Shown here: positions 50,234 to 58,864 of the stretch, piece after piece | Layout: each line of letters opens with the position of its first letter | How positions within the stretch are numbered: position 1 is the stretch's first letter | Origin: Nocardioides soli | GTDB lineage: Bacteria > Actinomycetota > Actinomycetes > Propionibacteriales > Nocardioidaceae | Length of the DNA stretch: 64,000 nucleotides | Assembly (NCBI RefSeq): GCF_014191495.1 | Contig: NZ_JACHWR010000002.1 | Span: forward strand, 62,001 to 126,000 | Direction of reading: 5' to 3' | Position numbers and translations under genes: made by a program | Notes under the pieces: generated by a model | Told to the model about the DNA's origin: nothing | Seen by the model: only the letters and a program-made list of their open reading frames with translations | Databases searched by the model: none

Positions 50234-51433
50234 ATGACCGCCGCCTTCGTGTACGCCGCGCTCCGGACGCCGTTCGGCCGCTTCGGCGGAGCCCTGGCCG
50301 AGGTCCGGCCCGACGACCTCGCCGCCACCGCGATCCGCGGCGTGCTGGCGAAGACCCCGGAGCTCGACGCCGAGCGGATCGGCGACGTCGTCTGGGGCTG
50401 CGCCAACCAGGCCGGGGAGGACAACCGCAACGTCGGCCGGATGGCCGTGCTGCTGGCCGGGCTCCCGGTCGGGGTGCCCGCCACCACCGTCAACCGGCTC
50501 TGCGGCTCCTCGCTCGATGCGGCGATCATCGGCTCGCGCACGATCGAGTCCGGGGACGCCGACATCGTGCTCGTCGGTGGTGTGGAGTCGATGACGCGGG
50601 CGCCGTGGGTGCTGCCCAAGCCGTCGCGCGCGTTCCCGGCCGGCAACGTCACCGCGGTCTCGACGACCCTCGGCTGGCGCCTGGTCAACGAGAACATGCC
50701 GGCGGAGTGGACGGTCTCGCTGGGCGAGGCCAACGAGTTGCTCGGCGAGAGGTTCGCGATCGGTCGGGAGCGGCAGGACGAGTTCGCCGCCCGATCGCAC
50801 AACCTGGCCGACGAGGCGTGGCGCGCCGGCTTCTACGACGACCTCGTGGTGCCGGTGGGCGACCTCGCCCGCGACGAGGGCATCCGCCCCGGCTCGAGCG
50901 CGACGAAGCTGGCCGCCCTCAAGCCGTCGTTCCGCCCGGCGGCGAAGGGCGGCACCATCACCGCCGGCAACGCGTCCCCGCTCAACGACGGGGCGTCCGC
51001 CGTGCTGCTCGGCTCCGAGGCCGCGGCCGAGACGATCGGCGCGGCCCCGCTGGCGCGGATCGCCGGGCGCGGCGTGAGCGCGGTCGAGCCGCCGATGTTC
51101 GGCTACGCACCCGTCGAGGCCGCGGCGCGTGCGCTCGCCCGGGCCGGCATCACCTGGGCCGACGTGAGCGCGGTCGAGCTCAACGAGGCGTTCGCCGTGC
51201 AGTCGCTCGCGTGCGTGGACGCCTGGGCCAAGGATGGGCTGAGCGACCCCGAGATCGTGAACGCCAAGGGCGGCGCGATCGCCATCGGCCACCCGCTCGG
51301 TGCGTCCGGGGGCCGCATCCTCGGCACCCTGGCCGCGCGGCTGCGCGAGTCCGGCGACCGGTACGGCGTGGCCGCGATCTGCATCGGCGTGGGCCAGGCG
51401 CTCGCCGTCGTCCTGGAGAACGTCGACCGATGA
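50234..51433 (+). CDS. pcaF: 3-oxoadipyl-CoA thiolase
   Basis: A 399-residue thiolase. The acyl-enzyme Cys90 is in NRLCGSSLDAA; GGVESMTRAPWVLPKP, AKGGAIAIGHPLGASGGRI with the catalytic His, and a C-terminal AICIGVGQALAVVLE (Cys) are in the usual places. It cleaves 3-oxoadipyl-CoA to succinyl-CoA and acetyl-CoA. Linkage to pcaIJ supports the assignment over a general acetyl-CoA acetyltransferase. Confidence 0.94.
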   Translation: MTAAFVYAALRTPFGRFGGALAEVRPDDLAATAIRGVLAKTPELDAERIGDVVWGCANQAGEDNRNVGRMAVLLAGLPVGVPATTVNRLCGSSLDAAIIGSRTIESGDADIVLVGGVESMTRAPWVLPKPSRAFPAGNVTAVSTTLGWRLVNENMPAEWTVSLGEANELLGERFAIGRERQDEFAARSHNLADEAWRAGFYDDLVVPVGDLARDEGIRPGSSATKLAALKPSFRPAAKGGTITAGNASPLNDGASAVLLGSEAAAETIGAAPLARIAGRGVSAVEPPMFGYAPVEAAARALARAGITWADVSAVELNEAFAVQSLACVDAWAKDGLSDPEIVNAKGGAIAIGHPLGASGGRILGTLAARLRESGDRYGVAAICIGVGQALAVVLENVDR

Positions 51434-52086
51434 CCACCATCTGCGACTCGGCTGCCGCGGCGGTCGCCGGCATCGAGGACGGGGCGACCGTGCTGATCGG
51501 CGGCTTCGGCCTGGCCGGCATGCCGATCCGGCTCATCGACGCGCTGATCGACCAGGGCGCCACCGACCTGACGGTCGTCTCCAACAACGCCGGCAACGGC
51601 GACACCGGCCTGGCCGCGCTGCTGGCCAAGGGCCGGGTGCGCAAGATGATCTGCTCCTTCCCGCGGCAGTCGGACTCCCACGTCTTCGACGGGCTCTACC
51701 GCGAGGGCCGGATCGAGCTCGAGCTGGTGCCGCAGGGCAACCTGGCCGAACGGATGCGCGCGGCGGGCGCCGGCATCGGCGCGTTCTTCTGCCCCACCGG
51801 CGTCGGCACGCCGCTCGCCGAGGGCAAGGAGACCCGGGAGATCGACGGACGGACCTACGTGCTCGAGTACCCCATCAAGGGCGACGTCGCGCTGATCGGC
51901 GGCCACCGGGCCGACCGGATGGGCAACGTCGTCTACCGCAAGACCGCCCGCAACTTCGGGCCGGTGATGGCCACCGCGGCGGCCACCACGATCGTGCAGG
52001 TGCGCGAGGTCGTCGAGGTCGGTGAGCTGGACCCGGAGGCGGTCGTCACGCCGGGCATCTACGTGGACAGGGTGGTCGCGGTATGA
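51430..52086 (+). CDS. pcaI: 3-oxoadipate CoA-transferase alpha subunit
   Basis: A 218-residue subunit starting ATGA at the pcaF stop. The family pattern LIGGFGLAGMPIRLIDALID is near residue 22, with SNNAGNGDTGLAALL and YPIKGDVALIGGHRADRMGN following. With PcaJ it moves CoA from succinyl-CoA to 3-oxoadipate. It overlaps pcaJ by four bases. Confidence 0.95.
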   Translation: MTTICDSAAAAVAGIEDGATVLIGGFGLAGMPIRLIDALIDQGATDLTVVSNNAGNGDTGLAALLAKGRVRKMICSFPRQSDSHVFDGLYREGRIELELVPQGNLAERMRAAGAGIGAFFCPTGVGTPLAEGKETREIDGRTYVLEYPIKGDVALIGGHRADRMGNVVYRKTARNFGPVMATAAATTIVQVREVVEVGELDPEAVVTPGIYVDRVVAV

Positions 52087-52739
52087 CGCTCTCCAAGGAC
52101 CAGATGGCCGCCCGCGTCGCCCGCGACATCGCGCACGGCGCCTACGTCAACCTCGGCATCGGCCAGCCCACGCTGGTGGCCGACCACCTCGGCGCGGAGT
52201 CCGGCGTGGTGCTGCACACCGAGAACGGCATGCTCAACATGGGCCGCGCCGCGGTCGGCGACGAGGTCGACCAGGACCTCGTCAACGCCGGCAAGATCCC
52301 GGTCGTCGAGCCGCCGGGTGCGGCGTACTTCCACTCGGCGGACTCGTTCGCGATGATGCGCGGCAGCCACCTCGACGTCTGCGTGCTCGGCGCCTTCCAG
52401 GTCAGCGCCGCCGGCGACCTGGCCAACTGGCACACCGAGGCACCCGACGCGATCCCCGCGGTCGGCGGCGCGATGGACCTCGCGATCGGCGCGAAGAGCG
52501 TCTTCGTGATGATGACGCTCTTCGCCAAGGACGGCACCGCCAAGCTGGTGCCCGAGTGCACCTATCCGCTCACCGGGGTCGGCTGCGTCTCGCGTGTCTA
52601 CACCGACCTCGCGGTCTTCGAGCTCGGCGGCGGCACCGACGGTCGGGACGTGGCCGTGGTCGAGACGTTCGGCACGTCGTACGACGAGCTCGCGCAGCGG
52701 CTCGCGGTGCCGCTGCGGCGGGCGCACGACCGCGGCTGA
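52083..52739 (+). CDS. pcaJ: 3-oxoadipate CoA-transferase beta subunit
   Basis: A 218-residue subunit with the catalytic glutamate in HTENGMLNMG near residue 50, LGIGQPTLVADHL near 24 and GAFQVSAAGDLANWH. It completes the pathway operon pcaFIJ. The next gene begins 19 bp later, so read-through into it is possible. Confidence 0.95.
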   Translation: MTLSKDQMAARVARDIAHGAYVNLGIGQPTLVADHLGAESGVVLHTENGMLNMGRAAVGDEVDQDLVNAGKIPVVEPPGAAYFHSADSFAMMRGSHLDVCVLGAFQVSAAGDLANWHTEAPDAIPAVGGAMDLAIGAKSVFVMMTLFAKDGTAKLVPECTYPLTGVGCVSRVYTDLAVFELGGGTDGRDVAVVETFGTSYDELAQRLAVPLRRAHDRG

Positions 52740-52758
52740 CCCCTACTACCGTGGGTCC

Positions 52759-54132
52759 GTGGACCAACCCGACCTCCTCGTACGGCACGCCTCGGCCTGG
52801 GCCGAGCAGAAGAAGCGATCCCTGGACGCCGCGCTGCTCCAGCAGGTCGTCGACCTCAGGTTGCAGCACGATGACTATCCGCTCGGGACGTGGCCGTCCG
52901 GGAGCGCCGAGCGGTTGCTGCTCGTGACCTGGCCCGCCTACGGGAGCGAGCTTCCGGACGCCGAGGCGCTGCGCGAGACGCTGGACACGTTCTGGGGGTT
53001 CCTGCGCGCGACCGGTCGGATGAGCACGGGGTCGGCGAGCCCGGCGGATCTGCGCAAGGAGGCCAAGCGGGCATTGCCGAAGATGGCGGCGGCGTACGAC
53101 GACCCGGCGCGGCACTCCCAGGGGCGCGTGCTCGCGGAGTTCGGCCGGAGCATCGGGATCGACCTCGATGGGGCCGCCGACGTCGAAGAGCTGAAGGAGC
53201 GACTCGCTTCGATCCAGAGCGCCTGGAACGCGCTCCCGCAGGAGGAGCGGGTGGCACGAATGCCGGACCCGGCGCCGAAGAGCCTGCGCGGTGAGCGGTT
53301 CACCTCGTCCATCAACGACGGTCGACCGTATCCGCCCTGGGAGTTCGACGACGACCTGGACGACGCCGATCTGGACGACGAGGAGCCGGGCATCGACCCG
53401 GGCGATGTCGGCGAGTCCGCGCGACTCGCGCGCGAGTCGGCGTTCGTGCAGCAGTGCCTGGCTCTCGTCGACTGGGTGGGCGCGGGCCGGCCGGCGACGG
53501 CACGTGGCCTGCTGCGTCCGCCCGTCGCCCGTGAGGCGTATCAGCACCTCGACCTCTGGCAGTGGGAGCGCGAGTACGACCGGCTGCAACGCTCCTTCCG
53601 CGGTGTGCAGGAGGAGCTCTCCGCCGAGGCCGACGCGGTCCTGGCCGACGCAGCCCTCCACTCCTGGCGCAGCGCCGGCGACTGCCTGCCGCTCGACCGA
53701 CTCTGGTACGCGTGCGACGCCGCGGGCCTGGTCGAGCCGAGGTCATCGACCGTTCGGCGCGCGGGTGACGACCCGGTCGACGACGAGGGCTGGAGGGACC
53801 TCGCGCTGGTCCTGATCGTCGGGATGTGCCTGCGCCTGGGGTGGTACGCCGTCGAGCCGATGGTCGGGCTGCTGCTGATCGCAGCGGTGGCCGACGACGA
53901 GTGGGTACCGGTGGACGCCGTTCGCGCGTGGTGGGATTCCCGGTGTCCCCAGCAGCTGCGAGATCTCGCCGCGCTCGGCTGGCAGGAGCGACTGGACCTC
54001 CTGTGGTTCCACTTCGCCGACTGCAACCTGTGGCGGCTCGACGGCAGCAGCTATCAGCTCACCGACCTCGGCCGCGACTTCGCCATCGCGTTCCTCAACG
54101 TCGTCGACTCGGGCATGTTCGAGGAGGGCTGA
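52759..54132 (+). CDS. uncharacterised acidic protein
   Basis: A 457-residue soluble protein from the GTG at 52759. It is rich in Trp, Asp and Glu, with a strongly acidic stretch near residue 200 (DDDLDDADLDDEEPG) and helical regions on both sides; the C-terminal part (LDLLWFHFADCNLWRLDG) could form a winged-helix-like fold. No family is recognised. It follows pcaJ by 19 bp but has no evident catabolic role. Its end overlaps the convergent gene by 79 bp. Confidence 0.6.
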   Translation: MDQPDLLVRHASAWAEQKKRSLDAALLQQVVDLRLQHDDYPLGTWPSGSAERLLLVTWPAYGSELPDAEALRETLDTFWGFLRATGRMSTGSASPADLRKEAKRALPKMAAAYDDPARHSQGRVLAEFGRSIGIDLDGAADVEELKERLASIQSAWNALPQEERVARMPDPAPKSLRGERFTSSINDGRPYPPWEFDDDLDDADLDDEEPGIDPGDVGESARLARESAFVQQCLALVDWVGAGRPATARGLLRPPVAREAYQHLDLWQWEREYDRLQRSFRGVQEELSAEADAVLADAALHSWRSAGDCLPLDRLWYACDAAGLVEPRSSTVRRAGDDPVDDEGWRDLALVLIVGMCLRLGWYAVEPMVGLLLIAAVADDEWVPVDAVRAWWDSRCPQQLRDLAALGWQERLDLLWFHFADCNLWRLDGSSYQLTDLGRDFAIAFLNVVDSGMFEEG

Positions 54133-54752
54133 GCCGGCTGGCGGTGGGCGGCCGCGATGCCGGTCACCAGCAGGTTGCGCAGCCGCCGGTCGGGGTCGCC
54201 GACGGCGGCCTTGGCGGTGCCCCGCACGGCGCTGAGCAGCACGGCGGGCGCCGAGTGCTTCTGGAAGTTCTTGGGCTTCAGCGGCGCGGCGCCGTCGATG
54301 AAGCCGCGCGCCCAGGTCGCGGCCAGCGGCACCTGATCGAGCGCGCGGGCGATCGCCTGGCGGTCGACGGTGGTCGGGCCGTCGTGGGCCGCGACCTCGT
54401 CGCAGCGGATCAGGCCGGCGGCCAGCGCGCGCTGTGACTCCTCGGCCACGTGGGGCAGCGCCTCGCAGGCGACCGCGGCGGTCACCGCCGCCTCCCAGTC
54501 GACGCCGTGGCCGTGCACGCCGACGACGTCGGGGATGAGAACGGCCAGCTCGCTGCGATGCTCGTCGGTGGTGTAGTCGTTGACCAGCCGGGCCAGCTGG
54601 GCGAGCAGCGGATGAGTGCACTTCGGCCGGTCACTCCACGGCTCGTTGGCGAGGACGGACGCCATCTCCATGAAGCAGGCGCCCCGGCGAGGGCTGCGGT
54701 GCTTGCCTCGCGACAGGACGGGCATGCCGTCCGGGATCCCGTGCGTCTTCAT
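54054..54752 (-). CDS. uncharacterised protein with conserved N-terminal MPVLSRG block
   Basis: A 232-residue protein from the ATG at 54752. It begins MKTHGIPDGMPVLSRGKHRS, then GACFMEMASVLANEPWSDRPKCTHP, and a helical rest with IPDVVGVHGHG. The pattern recalls small actinobacterial proteins I cannot name. The last 26 codons overlap the end of the convergent 52759 gene, so one of the two ends may be mis-set; an earlier stop is not available in this frame. Confidence 0.6.
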   Translation of the reverse strand: MKTHGIPDGMPVLSRGKHRSPRRGACFMEMASVLANEPWSDRPKCTHPLLAQLARLVNDYTTDEHRSELAVLIPDVVGVHGHGVDWEAAVTAAVACEALPHVAEESQRALAAGLIRCDEVAAHDGPTTVDRQAIARALDQVPLAATWARGFIDGAAPLKPKNFQKHSAPAVLLSAVRGTAKAAVGDPDRRLRNLLVTGIAAAHRQPAQPSSNMPESTTLRNAMAKSRPRSVS

Positions 54753-54825
54753 GCCTCCACGATCCGCCGATGTCGCCGTGGCCGCAAGGGGGTCGCGGGG
54801 CAGGCCTGGCGAATTCGGTCCGGGT

Positions 54826-55550
54826 GGTGGTTTCGAGGCTCGGGCCTGGCGGCCCTCACACCTCAACCACCGTGGGAGGCGTGTGGGTGGGTCTGTGGTG
54901 GTGTTGCTTCATCAAGGGATGAGGTCGGAGTTGCGGATCCCTGGGTGAGTTCGGCCGGGTGGGCGAGGGTTCGCCTTCATCCCTTGATGAAACTGCAGAC
55001 CCGCGTCGCCGCAGGGGTCGGGACTGCCGGGTGGTGGTTTCGAGGCTCGGGCCTGGCGGCCCTCACACCTCAACCACCGCCTGCCACAGTGTCCCGACCG
55101 CAGGTCGGCGTCCTCCCGATAGGCGCCCAGATCGTCCGGAGACAGCGGGGTCAAGGGCGGCGAAGCCGCCGCAGGGAATCCTTGACCCCACTGGCGGAGG
55201 ACGAATACTGGCCCGCCGGGAGGACGACGACACTCCCCGCGATCTGGGGAAGTTGGTTTCGAGACAGGCGCCAGCGCGCCTTCCCCAACCACCGGGGCCC
55301 CGAGCACGGTGGTTGAGGAGGTTGCGCTAGCAACCGTCTCGAAACCCACGCACCCAACGCGACCCAGCCCCGACCACAGCCCGACGTCCCGACGGGTGGT
55401 TTCGAGACAGGCGCCAGCGCGCCTTCCTCAACCACCGGGGCGCCTCGTCCGGACGTGGTGGTTTCGAGGCTCGGGCCTGGCGGCCCTCGCACCTCAACCA
55501 CCGTGAGCGGCTCGGGCAGTGGCGGCCCTCACGCCTCGACCACCGTGGGA
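54826..55550. repeat. palindrome field with many dispersed repeats
   Basis: The 815-bp gap 54753-55567 holds no credible gene. Copies of the GGTGGTTGAGG/AAACCACC family lie at about 54826-54871, 55033-55078, 55253-55293, 55308-55348, 55395-55436 and 55457-55502, with a part copy to 55545. Two unrelated inverted repeats lie between them: TTCATCAAGGGATGA (54908-54922) pairs with 54977-54991, and GGGGTCAAGG (55147-55156) pairs with 55180-55189 around an inner GGCGGC hairpin. Confidence 0.8.
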
Positions 55551-55567
55551 GCCGGGGCGAGGTGCGG

Positions 55568-55831
55568 TCAGCGCAGGCTGGGCCGGTTCTTCCCGGCCAC
55601 CGCCTCGGCGGTGCCGACGAGCAGCACGGCCGCGATCACCGAGAGCACGAAGCCGAGCACGTTGAGCTCCCAGATGCTGCCGGTGCCGAGGAGCCAGGCG
55701 ATGGTGCCGCCGATCAGCGAGCCGACGACACCGAGTCCGAGGGTCGCGAGGAGGCCCAGGTCCTGCTGGCCCGACTTGAAGAGCCGCGCCAGCGCTCCGA
55801 TGATCAGGCCGGCGACGAGGAAACCGATCAT
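55568..55831 (-). CDS. GlsB/YeaQ/YmgE-family membrane protein
   Basis: An 87-residue protein with three hydrophobic helices: IGFLVAGLIIGALARLF, LLATLGLGVVGSLIGGTIAWLLG and LNVLGFVLSVIAAVLLVG. The GALARLFKSG turn and Gly-zipper helices fit the YeaQ/GlsB (transglycosylase-associated) family, often stress-induced. The function is unclear in actinobacteria. Confidence 0.85.
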   Translation of the reverse strand: MIGFLVAGLIIGALARLFKSGQQDLGLLATLGLGVVGSLIGGTIAWLLGTGSIWELNVLGFVLSVIAAVLLVGTAEAVAGKNRPSLR

Positions 55832-56056
55832 GGGTCCATTGTTGCTCGACGTCCCAACCGGCCTGGTCGAGTGGCGGCGAGGACTAGTACGCGTGGACGA
55901 TGACGACTCCTGCGGTCCGGTCTAGCGTCGGTCCATATCTGCCGCGGCCCGCCGCGCCCAGCGACGCCTTGTCGACGCCCTTCCGACGCCCTTCCTGACG
56001 TCCTCCTGACACCCGTGGCGCAGTGGCGGCGGGCCGAGCCACGAGGAGGCGTCAAG

Positions 56057-57427
56057 ATGAACGCAGAGCTGGACACGTTGCGCGAGCAGGTTCGGGGGAC
56101 GGTGATCGGACCCGACGACGCCGACTACGACGAGGCGCGCGCCGTCCGGAACGGCATGATCGACCGGCGTCCCGCCGTGGTGGTCAGATCGGCGAACGCC
56201 GGCGACGTGCTGACCGCCGTCCGGTTCGCGGGCGACCACGGGCTGACGATCGCCGTGCGCGGCGGGGCGCACAGCGTGCCCGGCTTCGGTACGGCGGACG
56301 GCGCCGTGGTGATCGACCTGTCCGCGATGCGCGGCGTCCGGGTCGATCCGAAGGCGCGGACGGCCACCGTGGCGGGCGGCGCGACGTGGGGCGACCTGAA
56401 CGCCGCGACGTACCCGTTCGGGCTGGCCACCACGGGCGGCATCATCTCGACCACCGGCGTCGGCGGCCTCACCCTCGGCGGCGGCATCGGGTACCTCGCG
56501 CGCGGTCTGGGGCTCAGCCTCGACAACCTCGTCGCGGCCGACGTGGTGACCGCGGACGGCACGTTCCACGTCACCAGTGAGGACGACGACGCCGACCTCT
56601 TCTGGGCGATCCGGGGTGGCGGCGGCAACTTCGGCGTGGTGACGTCGTTCGAGTTCCGGCTGAGTCCGGTCACCGACATCTACGGCGGACCGATGTTCTT
56701 CGAGCTGGACCGCGCGGGCGAGCTGTTCCGTCTCTACCGGGAGTTCATCGCCGACGCGCCCGAGGAGTTCGGCGGGTTCCCGGCCTACCAGATCGCGCCA
56801 CCGCTGCCGTTCATCCCCGAGGAGCGGCACGGCACGACGCTCGCCCTGATGGTGACCTGCTGGTCCGGTGACCTCGACCGCGGGGAGCAGGTGCTCAAGC
56901 CGTTCCGCGACCTCGCGCCGGTGGTGGCGGAGATGGTGGGGCCGATGCCCTACCCCGCCCTGAACAGCGCCTTCGACGACCTCTACCCCGCGGGCCTGCG
57001 TCACTACTGGAAGGCCAGCTTCGTCAGGGAGCTGACCGACGAGGCGATCGACGCCCACGTCGAGCACGGGTCGAAGGTGCCGGAGATGACCTCGACGATG
57101 CACATCTACCCGATCAACGGGGCCTGCCACCGGGTGGCGTCCGACGCGACCGCGTTCGCCTACCGCGACGCCACCTTCGCCACCGTGATCGCGGGGATGT
57201 GGCCGGACGAGAAGGACGACCAGCGGAACACCGCCTGGGTGCGGGAGTACTACGACGCCATCGCGCCGCACTCCGAGGAGGGCGGCTACATCAACTTCAT
57301 GGCCGAGGACGACCAGGACCGGATCCGGGCCAACTACCGAGGCAACTACGACCGGTTGGCGGAGCTCAAGAGGCGGTACGACCCGGGGAACCTCTTCCGG
57401 CACAACCAGAACATCCAGCCGGGCTGA
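56057..57427 (+). CDS. FAD-linked oxidoreductase, berberine-bridge-enzyme type
   Basis: A 456-residue paralogue of the 3453 protein. The flavin-linking motif RGGAHSVPG has His72; no second attachment cysteine is seen (IISTTGVGGLTLGGG). The C-terminus has GGYINFMAEDD and RYDPGNLFRHNQNI. GAGGAGG lies 8 bases before the ATG. It ends 9 bp from a convergent flavoprotein gene. It could oxidise an aromatic or sugar alcohol; its link to the neighbouring gentisate genes is by position only. Confidence 0.85.
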   Translation: MNAELDTLREQVRGTVIGPDDADYDEARAVRNGMIDRRPAVVVRSANAGDVLTAVRFAGDHGLTIAVRGGAHSVPGFGTADGAVVIDLSAMRGVRVDPKARTATVAGGATWGDLNAATYPFGLATTGGIISTTGVGGLTLGGGIGYLARGLGLSLDNLVAADVVTADGTFHVTSEDDDADLFWAIRGGGGNFGVVTSFEFRLSPVTDIYGGPMFFELDRAGELFRLYREFIADAPEEFGGFPAYQIAPPLPFIPEERHGTTLALMVTCWSGDLDRGEQVLKPFRDLAPVVAEMVGPMPYPALNSAFDDLYPAGLRHYWKASFVRELTDEAIDAHVEHGSKVPEMTSTMHIYPINGACHRVASDATAFAYRDATFATVIAGMWPDEKDDQRNTAWVREYYDAIAPHSEEGGYINFMAEDDQDRIRANYRGNYDRLAELKRRYDPGNLFRHNQNIQPG

Positions 57428-57436
57428 CGCGGCGCG

Positions 57437-58816
57437 TCACCCGGCGGCGGCCAGCTCGGCGAGCCGGGTGGCCGCGGGGCCCGCGTGCGCGCCGATGCGG
57501 GCGACGGCCTCGTCGAGCGCCGCGGAGCCGTCGTGGCCGGGCGGGATGCGCGCCGGGTTCAGGGCGACCCGGGCCGCCCACTCCCTGATGTCGGGCTCGG
57601 CGCCGAAGGACGCCGCGTTGCGCATCCCGAGCGCGTTCATCCGGGCCCACTCGGCGAGGCTGTCGCCGTACGGCGAGGGCGGGCAGAGCCGGTTCTTCTC
57701 GGCGTCGTCGGTCCGGGTCGCCTCGACGTACCCGGCCAGCGCGGCGCCGAAGCAGGGGAATCCCGCCCGGATCGGCTGCGGCGTGATCGCCTCCGGCCGC
57801 CAGATCGGGATCAGCGGCGGCCGCTTCAGGCCGTCGGCGGCGCAGTCGACGACCAGGGCGTCGCCCGGGATCGGGATCGAGCCCCGCTCGAGGTCGATCC
57901 GGTCGCGGCCGACCGTGGTGATGTGCCCGAGGCGGACGACGTGCTCGATGCTCCGCAGCAGGTCGAGCTCCCAGGTCGCGAGCGTCGGGGTCTTGGCCAT
58001 CGTCGGGCTGGCGGAGCGGTCGATGCGCAGCATGATGTCGAGGTCCTCGAGCCGCAGGAAGAGCTCGGGGAGCGACGTGGCCACGGCGGACGCCTGCAGC
58101 AGGTCGGCCACCATGCCGAGGAAGACCTCGGGGTCGGGCTGGATCTTCGCGCGGTTCAGCATCCAGGGATCGCGCGGGCGGATCCAGCAGATCGCGTCGG
58201 GGTCCACGCCGTTCGCCAGCAGCCAGACGCAGGCGTCGGTGGCGGTCTTGCCGGAGCCGACGACGACGTAGCGGCCGGGGGGCTGCGCGACATGCGGCAG
58301 GAAGTTGACCGGGACCACCCGCGCTCCGTCGCCGACCCCGAACCGCGGCGGCGACTCGGCCGGGATGTCCGGTGCGAGATAGCGCGCGTCGACCAGCCGG
58401 CACCGGTCCGGCACCGTGTGCCGCCGACCCGAGATCCGGGAGACGACGGTCCGGTCCCCGACGTACTCGCACCCTGCCAGTAGTTCCACCCGACTGGTCG
58501 CCGCCAGTCGGTCGGCCAGCAGGTCGGCGTAGTAGGAGCAGATCCGCGCCTGGTCGGCCCGGTCGTGCAGGCCGGCCTCCGGCCCGCGGGTCTGGAGCCG
58601 TCCGTCACCGAGCCGGGTCGACGCGACCCCGTAGAACGTCGACGCCTGGTGCAGGCGCACGAACGGATAGGCCTCGAGCCAGTGCCCTCCCGGGGCGTGC
58701 CGCCGGTCGACCAGCGCGACCGTGACGTCCGCGTGGTCGATGAGCGCGTCGGTGAAGGCCATCCCGGTGGCACCGGCGCCGATCACGAGGTAGTCCACGT
58801 CGAGGGTCCGCCTCAT
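57437..58816 (-). CDS. FAD/NAD(P)-binding oxidoreductase, FMO-like
   Basis: A 459-residue protein with two Rossmann motifs: VIGAGATGMAFTDAL near residue 9 for FAD, and VVVGSGKTATDACVWLL near 185 for NAD(P). The spacing resembles flavin monooxygenases of the FMO/ornithine hydroxylase type, but no family-specific motif is clear. The ATG at 58816 is preferred to the one at 58852 because the Rossmann strand then begins a few residues in, as is usual. It lies 48 bp beyond the hydroxylase gene on the same strand and may be the last gene of that operon. Confidence 0.7.
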   Translation of the reverse strand: MRRTLDVDYLVIGAGATGMAFTDALIDHADVTVALVDRRHAPGGHWLEAYPFVRLHQASTFYGVASTRLGDGRLQTRGPEAGLHDRADQARICSYYADLLADRLAATSRVELLAGCEYVGDRTVVSRISGRRHTVPDRCRLVDARYLAPDIPAESPPRFGVGDGARVVPVNFLPHVAQPPGRYVVVGSGKTATDACVWLLANGVDPDAICWIRPRDPWMLNRAKIQPDPEVFLGMVADLLQASAVATSLPELFLRLEDLDIMLRIDRSASPTMAKTPTLATWELDLLRSIEHVVRLGHITTVGRDRIDLERGSIPIPGDALVVDCAADGLKRPPLIPIWRPEAITPQPIRAGFPCFGAALAGYVEATRTDDAEKNRLCPPSPYGDSLAEWARMNALGMRNAASFGAEPDIREWAARVALNPARIPPGHDGSAALDEAVARIGAHAGPAATRLAELAAAG

Positions 58817-58864
58817 CACCGCAGACAAGCACGCCCGAGGGGCGGGGTCCATGGCCCGAATGCG

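Noticed and set aside
54826..55550. Short open frames in the palindrome field
   Set aside because: They are made from repeat copies in several frames, lack ribosome sites and show no family features.
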